11,366 nucleotides of DNA from Acetobacteraceae bacterium. GTDB taxonomy: Bacteria; Pseudomonadota; Alphaproteobacteria; Acetobacterales; Acetobacteraceae. Positions 6,324 to 11,366 of the stretch are shown here, piece by piece. The DNA lies in assembly GCA_003133265.1 (NCBI GenBank), contig PKWQ01000414.1, positions 492-11,857 of the forward strand. The letters run 5' to 3'. The position numbers and the translations under genes are program-made. Position 1 is the stretch's first letter. Each line of letters starts with the position of its first letter. The notes under the pieces were generated by a model that was not told the DNA's origin, ran no database searches, and saw only the letters and a program-made list of their open reading frames with translations.

Positions 6324-6871
6324 AACGGCACCACCGTGCTCGCCTGGGCGCCTTTGTCCCCGAGATCGGGGCTGAGGACATAGCGCACCTGATCGCCCAC
6401 GCGCAGCTTCTCGAAGCCGGCGTTGGTGACGCTGTTGCGGTGGACGTAGACGTCTTCCCCCGTCTCCGTGACGAGGAAGGCGTAGCCGCGATCGGGAAAG
6501 ATCTGACTGATGCGCCCGATCAGCGGCGCCTCGTGCGTCTTCTGATCGCCGCGCGCCCGTCGTGCGTGGTCCTCCAGCTGCCGCCGTGCCGCGTTGAAGG
6601 CGTCGCGGATCGCCACATGCGCATCCTCATGCGCATGATGTTCGGCCGGATCGCGCCCGACGACGATAACCTGCCCGGGTGTGCTGACCTCCACACGCAC
6701 ATGGAACAGCTTTCCCTGCCGGTGGTGCCGGTGATCCGCATCCAGCACCACATGGCAGGCCGTGATGCGCGGATAGAACTGCTCCAGCTCCGCGATATGG
6801 CGACGGATCTGCTGCTCGGCGGAGTCCGATGGCTCCATATGACGGAATGTGACCTGCGGCGGGACTTGCAT
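6314..6871 (-). CDS. HPF/RaiA-like ribosome-associated domain fused to a cold-shock domain
   Basis: A cytosolic protein of 185 residues. The N-terminal part (about 5-105) has the pattern of the sigma-54-modulation / ribosome hibernation domain: VTFRHMEPSDSAEQQIRRHI, a middle strand FHVRVEVSTPGQVIVVGRDP, and the final helix DAHVAIRDAFNAARRQLEDH. The C-terminal part (about 116-181) is a cold-shock OB-fold: GRISQIFPDRGYAFLV with an RNP1-like core, then EDVYVHRNSV as RNP2 and VGDQVRYVLSPDLGDKGAQASTV. The protein is therefore predicted to bind idle ribosomes and RNA. ATG 6871 was preferred over ATG 6901 because AAGGAG (6878-6883) lies six bases before it. The upstream region carries an FNR/FixK-type box with good promoter geometry. 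Standard HPF lacks the cold-shock domain; long HPF instead has a dimerisation tail, so function may differ. Confidence 0.88.
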   Translation of the reverse strand: MQVPPQVTFRHMEPSDSAEQQIRRHIAELEQFYPRITACHVVLDADHRHHRQGKLFHVRVEVSTPGQVIVVGRDPAEHHAHEDAHVAIRDAFNAARRQLEDHARRARGDQKTHEAPLIGRISQIFPDRGYAFLVTETGEDVYVHRNSVTNAGFEKLRVGDQVRYVLSPDLGDKGAQASTVVPLHA

Positions 6872-6896
6872 CGTTATCTCCTTAGCCACCGCCACA

Positions 6897-6902
6897 CTCA
6901 TA
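6897..6902 (-). promoter_or_regulatory. Putative -10 element for the HPF-CSD gene
   Basis: Reads TATGAG on the minus strand (4 of 6 matches to TATAAT). A start point about 7 bases downstream, near 6890, would be 41.5 bases from the centre of the FNR-type box and leave a leader of about 19 bases containing the AAGGAG at 6878-6883. The mutual fit of box, -10 and ribosome site is what supports it. Confidence 0.4.
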
Positions 6903-6921
6903 AGGCGATCGTCCGATCCGC

Positions 6922-6941
6922 GCGTTGATGCATATCAACGC
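6922..6941 (-). promoter_or_regulatory. FNR/FixK (CRP-FNR family) binding site
   Basis: GCGTTGAT-GCAT-ATCAACGC: an 8+8 perfect dyad around four bases. Its core TTGAT-N4-ATCAA (6925-6938) equals the FNR consensus and is close to the FixK/FnrL consensus of alphaproteobacteria. Its centre (6931.5) is about 41.5 bases upstream of the start point predicted for the HPF-CSD gene, the class II activator position. It could in principle also affect the divergent LLM gene, but it lies some 130 bases from that start codon. Confidence 0.7.
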
Positions 6942-7017
6942 ATGGCCGGGAACGCCGTCCCCGCTCCGTTCCAGCAGGATTTACCCCGCCGCCAAGTTGT
7001 GCATAGTTTCGGACCAA

Positions 7018-7034
7018 GGCGTGAAATAAACGCC
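7018..7034. promoter_or_regulatory. Inverted repeat upstream of the LLM operon, possible operator
   Basis: GGCGT-gaaataa-ACGCC, a perfect 5-bp dyad around an AT-rich centre, 35 bases before the ATG at 7070. Its position near the expected promoter suggests a repressor or activator site. A TTGTGC at 6997-7002 might be a -35, but no convincing -10 pairs with it. No regulator gene is adjacent, so the factor is unknown. Confidence 0.25.
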
Positions 7035-7069
7035 GCCTCACAAGCCTATTGCACCCAGGGGGTTCGCCG

Positions 7070-8365
7070 ATGCTCAAGCCGATCGCACTCATGTATCCTG
7101 TCATCCCGACCGCCGATGAGGCGGAGCGCGCGGCGCTGCGTCCGGTCGGGCGGAACCGGGATCGCTATCAGACCGCCATCAGCGGCATGACCGAGATCAT
7201 CCAGGCCGCCGACGAGATGGGCATCTGGGGCGCGGCCACGCCCGAGCATCATTTCTGGTCGGAAGGTTACGAGGTGGCGCCAAGCCCGGGCGCGACCAAC
7301 GCCTATTGGCTGGCGAAGACCAAGAACATCCATATCGGCCCGCTGGGCTATGTGATGAGCACGCACAACCCAATCCGGGTGGCCGAGGAAGTGGCGGTGA
7401 TCGACCATCTCTCGCAAGGCCGCACCTTCGTCGGCTTCGCGCGTGGCTATCAGTCGCGCTGGACCAACGTGCTGGGCCAGCATTTCGGCGCCCGCGCCAC
7501 CAAGTCCCCCTCGGCGGCGATCTACAATCCGCAGACCATCAACGCCGGATTTTCCACCGCCACCCAGGAACAGCAGGACAAGGACGACGACGCCCACAAC
7601 CGCGCGATCTTCGAGGAGAGCATCGAGATCGTGGTGAAGGCCTGGACGCAGGAAAGCTTCGACCACAAGGGCATCAACTGGCAGATCCCGTTCCCCTACG
7701 AGACGGGCGTGACGGACTGGCCGCTGGCGCGCGCCGGGGTGACGCAGCGGCTGGGCGCGCCCGGCGAGGTGGACGAGCACGGCGTCTGGCGCCGCGCCTC
7801 CGTGGCGCCCTCGCCCTATACTCGCCCGCATCCGAAAGTGTTCGTCGCCGGCTCCGGCAGTCCCGAAACCATCGAGTTCTGCGGCAAGCACGGCTTCGTG
7901 CCGACCTATTTCGCCTCCATCGCCTCCGCCGGCCCGCTGTCGGAGCGTTATCGCACGGTCGCGGCGCAGCACGGCCGCCGCTACGCCCCTGGGCAGAACC
8001 AGTGCCTGGTGCGCTGGATCCAGATCGGCCGGACCGAGGAAGAGGCGCTGGAGAAGATCCGGGCCTATGATTTGGATATCTGGAAGAACTTCTATGCCGC
8101 GATGGGCCGGCGCAAGGTGGAAGGCGACGACATCTTCGGCTCGCTGGTGAATTCCGGCCTGTTCGTGTTCGGTACCGTGGACAGCGTGCGCAAGCAGCTG
8201 GTCGAGCAATGGAAGGTGCTGCCGGGCGAGCACATCGCGCTGGTGAACCACTACGCGCAGATGCCGAAAGACGCGGTGATCGAGACGCTCGACATCTTCC
8301 AGCGCGAGATCAAGCCGGCGCTGGACGAGGTGATCCACAACGCCAGCCGCATGGCGGCGGAATAG
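7070..8365 (+). CDS. LLM class (luciferase-like) flavin-dependent oxidoreductase
   Basis: A soluble TIM-barrel FMN/F420-type monooxygenase or oxidoreductase of the luciferase family, 431 residues. Landmarks are the N-terminal strand LKPIALMYPVIP, MGIWGAATPEHHFW (50-63), IGPLGYVMSTHNPIRVAEE (89-107, typical of the family's flavin-side loop), IDHLSQGRTFVGFARGYQ (111-128), and VFVAGSGSPETIEFCGKHGF in the second half. After about residue 139 there is a polar insertion rich in Asp and Gln, which helps explain why the protein is longer than the usual 340-380. ATG 7070 was chosen because AGGGGG stands seven bases before it; an in-frame TTG at 7049 is less likely. It leads the LLM-VOC-SDR set (51 bases to the next gene). 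Such enzymes usually need a flavin reductase, which is not seen here. Substrate unknown. Confidence 0.92.
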   Translation: MLKPIALMYPVIPTADEAERAALRPVGRNRDRYQTAISGMTEIIQAADEMGIWGAATPEHHFWSEGYEVAPSPGATNAYWLAKTKNIHIGPLGYVMSTHNPIRVAEEVAVIDHLSQGRTFVGFARGYQSRWTNVLGQHFGARATKSPSAAIYNPQTINAGFSTATQEQQDKDDDAHNRAIFEESIEIVVKAWTQESFDHKGINWQIPFPYETGVTDWPLARAGVTQRLGAPGEVDEHGVWRRASVAPSPYTRPHPKVFVAGSGSPETIEFCGKHGFVPTYFASIASAGPLSERYRTVAAQHGRRYAPGQNQCLVRWIQIGRTEEEALEKIRAYDLDIWKNFYAAMGRRKVEGDDIFGSLVNSGLFVFGTVDSVRKQLVEQWKVLPGEHIALVNHYAQMPKDAVIETLDIFQREIKPALDEVIHNASRMAAE

Positions 8366-8416
8366 CCGGTCCCAGACAGGGATCGGAAAGTTCTATCTGA
8401 CTGAAAGGAAGCATCC

Positions 8417-8827
8417 ATGCCCGCGCTGTCGCTGAACCACTACACGATCCGCCCGCGCGATCTGGAAGCGACCAAGGATTTCTATGTCGACATCGTCGGC
8501 CTGACGGTCGGCGATCGTCCGCCGCTCGGCTTCCCCGGCTACTGGCTGTATGCCGGGGATGTTCCCGTGGTGCATCTGATCTTCAACCGCGCCGGCGACC
8601 TGCCGATCGAGGACCAGCCGCAGAACGCCCCGGTCAAGGTGACGCGGCTCGATCATGTCGCGTTCGCCGCCGAGGGACTGGCGGAGATGAAGCAGCAACT
8701 CGCCACCCACCGCATCCCGTATTCCGAGCGCGTGCTGCCGCGGCTGAACATGACGCAGCTGTTCATGGTCGATCCCGACGGCATCGATGTCGAATTGAAT
8801 TTCCCGCCTTCCGAAACGCCGTCCTGA
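8417..8827 (+). CDS. VOC family protein (glyoxalase/extradiol dioxygenase fold)
   Basis: A small metalloenzyme of 136 residues with two beta-alpha-beta-beta-beta modules. Candidate metal ligands in the usual places are His8 in LNHYTIRPRD, His53 in VVHLIF, His80 in RLDHVAFAA and Glu126 in DVELNF. DLEATKDFYVDIVGLTVGDRPP (16-37) and FMVDPDGIDVELNF (116-129) are typical of single-domain glyoxalase/fosfomycin-resistance-like members that act as homodimers. Possible roles are isomerase, lyase or ring-cleavage dioxygenase; the sequence does not decide. ATG 8417 has AAGGAAG five bases upstream. It sits between the LLM oxidoreductase and the SDR (17 bases), so a step in the same degradative or detoxifying route is likely. 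Confidence 0.9.
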   Translation: MPALSLNHYTIRPRDLEATKDFYVDIVGLTVGDRPPLGFPGYWLYAGDVPVVHLIFNRAGDLPIEDQPQNAPVKVTRLDHVAFAAEGLAEMKQQLATHRIPYSERVLPRLNMTQLFMVDPDGIDVELNFPPSETPS

Positions 8828-8844
8828 CCGAAGGGAGCCGCCGC

Positions 8845-9609
8845 ATGCGCCTACAGGGAAGAGTGGCGATCGTCACCGGCGCGGGCGGGGTCATCGGCGG
8901 CGCGGTGGCGCGACGGTTCGCCCACGAAGGTGCGGATCTTTGCCTTGCCGGGCGGCGCGGCGCACCGGAACTCGCCGCCGAGATCCAGGCGCTGGGCCGG
9001 CGCGCGATCGACGTGCCGACCGATGTCACCAGCCGCGACGCCATCCACGCCATGGTCGGCCGCGCGCTGGAAACATTCGGCAAGATCGACATCCTCGTCA
9101 CCGTCGCCGGCACCGCCTCGCGCGGCAATGCGCAGACGCTGGAGGAAGCCGAGTGGGATCGCGTCATGGCGATCAACCTCAAGGGCGTGTTCCTCTGCTG
9201 TCAGGCGGTGATCGCGCCGATGCGCGCGGCGCAATACGGGCGCATCGTCAATATCGGCTCGGTCCTGGCGAAGAACGGCGGCAACCCGCGCCCCTGGATC
9301 GACCGCGCGGAGCAGGAGCGCGCCGGCAACGCCGCCTATGGCGCATCGAAGGCCGGCGTGCATGCGATGTCGCTGTACCTGGCGAAGGAACTGGCTTCCG
9401 AGGGCATCACCGTGAACGTGGTCGCGCCGGGTCCGATCGCCTCGCCGATGACCACCGCGCTGCCGCCGGCCGTGCTGGCGCAGATCCCGATCAGCCGCCT
9501 GGGCCAGGGCGAGGAGGTGGCGGACGCCGTCACCTATCTGGCCGGCGAGCAGGCCGGCTGGGTGACCGGGGAGATCCTGGACATCAACGGCGGGATGTGG
9601 GGGGATTAG
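8845..9609 (+). CDS. Short-chain dehydrogenase/reductase (SDR)
   Basis: A classical-length SDR of 254 residues, cytosolic. It has the Rossmann start VAIVTGAGGVIGGA (7-20), D60 in TDVTS, the structural Asn111 in AINLKGVF, and the catalytic Ser139 (NIGSV), Tyr165 and Lys169 (YGASK), followed by VNVVAPGPI and a C-terminal WVTGEILDINGG. Two cofactor-loop motifs deviate: TGxxxGIG reads TGAGGVIG, with Val16 for Gly, and NNAG reads TVAG (86-89). Arg37/Arg38 after strand 2 suggest NADP(H) rather than NAD(H). An extra loop around NGGNPRPWIDRAEQERAG (144-161) separates the Ser from the Tyr. Start supported by AAGGGAG at 8831-8837. It probably oxidises or reduces an intermediate of the LLM-VOC route and is convergent with the GMC gene. 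Confidence 0.92.
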   Translation: MRLQGRVAIVTGAGGVIGGAVARRFAHEGADLCLAGRRGAPELAAEIQALGRRAIDVPTDVTSRDAIHAMVGRALETFGKIDILVTVAGTASRGNAQTLEEAEWDRVMAINLKGVFLCCQAVIAPMRAAQYGRIVNIGSVLAKNGGNPRPWIDRAEQERAGNAAYGASKAGVHAMSLYLAKELASEGITVNVVAPGPIASPMTTALPPAVLAQIPISRLGQGEEVADAVTYLAGEQAGWVTGEILDINGGMWGD

Positions 9610-9618
9610 CCTTCTCCA

Positions 9619-9638
9619 CCGGGCCGTTCAGTGCCCGG
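9619..9638. terminator. Possible bidirectional hairpin between convergent genes
   Basis: CCGGGC-cgttcagt-GCCCGG, a six-pair GC stem with an eight-base loop, in the 18-base gap between the SDR and GMC stops and overlapping the GMC stop codon. There is no T-run on either side, so if it terminates transcription it would do so weakly or with Rho. Confidence 0.35.
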
Positions 9639-11337
9639 CCAGAATCGCATCGGCGATTTTCTCCGCCGTCATCAGCGTCGGAAAATTCGTGTTGGCGCAC
9701 GGCACCACCGGGAAGATCGAGGCATCCACCACCCTGAGCCCTTCCACGCCGTAGACCCGCCCGGCCGGGTCGGTCACCGCCATCGGGTCGTCGGGATCGC
9801 CCATCCGGCAGGAGCAGGAGGCATGCCATACGCCGACCGCCGCCTTGCGCACGAATGCCTCCAGCGCTTCGTCGTCGGTCATCACCTGCTCCAGCGTGAA
9901 GCCCTCCATGACGAACTTCTGTAGCAGGAACCGCCGCAGCGGCGCCGGGCCGTCCAGCAGCTTCGCCATGACGCCGGTCAGGAACTTGTTCTTGCGATTG
10001 ATGACGCCGACCTGACGCACCTTGTCGCTGTAGCTCGCCGGGAACGGATCGGCCGTCACTTCCTGCATCGCGGGCAGCATCTGCAGCAGACCGAGCTTGC
10101 GGAACCCGTCCATCAGCCGTTCCAGGTCGCGCTGGTCGGACAGCAGGTTGAACTCCACCTCCGGCTCCGCCCGCCAATCGGGCGATTGCAGCTTGACCTG
10201 GCCGGTTTCCGAATAGGTCTTGTTGACGAAGATCAGCAGCGAGGCCATCTGCTCGCCGACCGCGTGCCAGGACGATTTGGTGGCTGCGGCAACGAACATG
10301 TCGTTCGCCGGCGCTCCGTGCATGTTCGACGAGTAGCGCCAGGCCAGCATGATGTGCCGGCGGGTGAACTCGTCGCTGACCCGCGCGTGCGGCTTGACGA
10401 ACGAGGCGAGCGCGATCGAGGGATGGTCCATCAGCCGCTGGCCGACGCCGGGCCGGTGGGCGCGCACCTCTATCCCCATGTCGCGCAGATGCCCGGCCGG
10501 CCCGATGCCGGCGCGCATCAGGTGTGCCGGCGAATGGATCGCGCCGCAGGACATGATGATCTCCCGGCCACGGAACTCCTGCGCCCGGCCGCCGACCAGG
10601 GCGTTGACGCCGACGCAGCGCCCGTCCTCGAAGATCAGCGAGGAAACCTGGGTGTCGGCGGAGATCGTCAGATTTTCGCGCATCCGCGTACCGGGATCGA
10701 GATAGGCAATCGCCGCCGAGACCCGGCGCTCGTAGGCGTTGGAGATGGTGATCGGGAAATAGCCCTGCTTGAACTCGCCGTTCTGGTCCGGCAGATACTC
10801 GAAGCCGGTCTGCTCCAGCGCCTTCGCCACCGCCTTGGCGTGTTCGGGCCACAGGTCGGGAAAGATGCGCCGGACCGGGATGCGGCCTTCCTTGCCGTGG
10901 TACGGGCCGTCGAAATCCATGTCCCGCTCTACCTTCTTGAAGTAGGGCAGCACATTGTCCCAGTTCCAGCCGCGCGCGCCGCGCGCGTCCCACTCGTCGT
11001 AGTCGGTCGGCGCGCCACGATTGGCGAGCTGCCCGTTGATCGACGAGCCGCCGCCCATCACCCGGCCCTGCTCGTATTTCCGCCTCGGCGGCTTGGTCGC
11101 CTCGGGATTGTTGTGGGAAATAACCTCGGTGGTGACCTTCAGCTGGGTCCAGTGGAAGCGCTGATCCAGGTAGGCGGTGCCGGGATAGGTATCCAGGATC
11201 GCCTCCGGCACCTTGCCGTGCGGCGTGTCCTGCCCCGCCTCGCAGAGCAGCACCTTGTTGGCGCTTCTGGCCGAAAGCCGGTTGGCGAGCACCGAACCCG
11301 CCGTCCCACCGCCGACGATGATGTAATCGAATTCCAT
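9628..11337 (-). CDS. GMC family FAD-dependent oxidoreductase (choline/alcohol dehydrogenase-like)
   Basis: An FAD enzyme oxidising an alcohol or similar group, 569 residues, complete. Landmarks in order: the dinucleotide fold DYIIVGGGTAGSVLANRLS (4-22), the ribose-binding Glu33 in LLCEAG, GMC signature 1 GRVMGGGSSIN (91-101), signature 2 GAIHSPAHLMRAGIGP (265-280), and the catalytic pair His505 in VWHASCSCRMG and Asn549 in CANTNFPT, equal to the His/Asn pair of choline oxidase. The C-terminus ends DASIFPVVPCANTNFPTLMT and AEKIADAIL. No signal peptide is seen, so it should be cytosolic, using quinone, oxygen or another acceptor. AGGGGA lies nine bases before the ATG. It faces the LLM-VOC-SDR operon, which suggests but does not prove a shared pathway. 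The promoter is mostly outside the window. Substrate cannot be assigned. Confidence 0.94.
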   Translation of the reverse strand: MEFDYIIVGGGTAGSVLANRLSARSANKVLLCEAGQDTPHGKVPEAILDTYPGTAYLDQRFHWTQLKVTTEVISHNNPEATKPPRRKYEQGRVMGGGSSINGQLANRGAPTDYDEWDARGARGWNWDNVLPYFKKVERDMDFDGPYHGKEGRIPVRRIFPDLWPEHAKAVAKALEQTGFEYLPDQNGEFKQGYFPITISNAYERRVSAAIAYLDPGTRMRENLTISADTQVSSLIFEDGRCVGVNALVGGRAQEFRGREIIMSCGAIHSPAHLMRAGIGPAGHLRDMGIEVRAHRPGVGQRLMDHPSIALASFVKPHARVSDEFTRRHIMLAWRYSSNMHGAPANDMFVAAATKSSWHAVGEQMASLLIFVNKTYSETGQVKLQSPDWRAEPEVEFNLLSDQRDLERLMDGFRKLGLLQMLPAMQEVTADPFPASYSDKVRQVGVINRKNKFLTGVMAKLLDGPAPLRRFLLQKFVMEGFTLEQVMTDDEALEAFVRKAAVGVWHASCSCRMGDPDDPMAVTDPAGRVYGVEGLRVVDASIFPVVPCANTNFPTLMTAEKIADAILAGH

Positions 11338-11366
11338 GGTCCGTTTCCCCTGTGCCGCGATCTTTG

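Noticed and set aside
5491..6381. Minus-strand frame of 296 codons over the pirin gene
   Set aside because: Antisense to a complete pirin gene with intact metal ligands; it resembles the other His/Asp/Arg-rich shadows.
7046..8338. Long open frame of 430 codons antisense to the LLM gene
   Set aside because: It mirrors the well-motifed LLM gene in high-GC DNA, has no recognisable domain, and its composition (His, Arg, Asp, Leu heavy) is that of a frame shadow.
9584..10993. Second long minus-strand frame of 469 codons inside the GMC gene
   Set aside because: It overlaps the GMC gene in another frame, is rich in Arg, Gly and Ala without motifs, and the GMC frame holds all family signatures.

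Overview
The window looks like a stretch of chromosome from a high-GC alphaproteobacterium, plausibly of the Acetobacteraceae/Rhodospirillales type. That assignment is an inference from base composition, protein style and gene mix; no rRNA or other marker gene is present. Eleven well-supported protein genes are seen, one of them cut by the window edge. There is no tRNA, rRNA, CRISPR array, transposase or integrase.

Layout. (1) 1-1088, minus strand: a fumarylacetoacetate-hydrolase-family enzyme followed 4 bases later by exonuclease III (N-terminal half only). (2) 1089-1450: divergent intergenic region. (3) 1451-5371, plus strand: a tight four-gene set encoding a DUF2142 multi-spanning membrane protein, a GtrB/DPM1-like family 2 glycosyltransferase with two C-terminal membrane helices, a zinc-ribbon SAM methyltransferase and a four-helix SMR/ArnE-like membrane protein. 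This stretch is visibly less GC-rich than its flanks. The 68-base gap between its first two genes is filled exactly by a possible 23-residue membrane peptide. (4) 5372-5586: spacer with two exact tandem copies of a 23-bp unit. (5) 5587-6285: pirin (YhhW/quercetinase-like). (6) 6314-6871, minus: a ribosome-hibernation-factor-like domain fused to a cold-shock domain. Upstream of it lies a perfect FNR/FixK-type site, TTGAT-N4-ATCAA. (7) 7070-9609, plus: an LLM flavin-dependent oxidoreductase, a VOC-family protein and a short-chain dehydrogenase, probably one operon. (8) 9628-11337, minus, convergent: a GMC-family FAD oxidoreductase.

How the genes may work together. The 1451-5371 set has the parts expected of a periplasmic glycan-modification system: a synthase that loads a sugar on a polyprenyl phosphate, a small flippase, a membrane protein that could be the transferase, and a methyltransferase that could decorate the product. 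The flippase resembles ArnE/EmrE rather than GtrA. The LLM-VOC-SDR set, with the facing GMC gene, looks like a small-molecule oxidation module of unknown substrate. The FNR-type box ahead of the hibernation-factor gene sits where a class II activator would, which suggests induction of ribosome protection under low oxygen.

The two most interesting points are the surface-glycan cassette with its tiny gap-filling ORF, and the FNR/FixK box with good promoter geometry ahead of the HPF-CSD gene. No clearly new defence or mobile system is visible.
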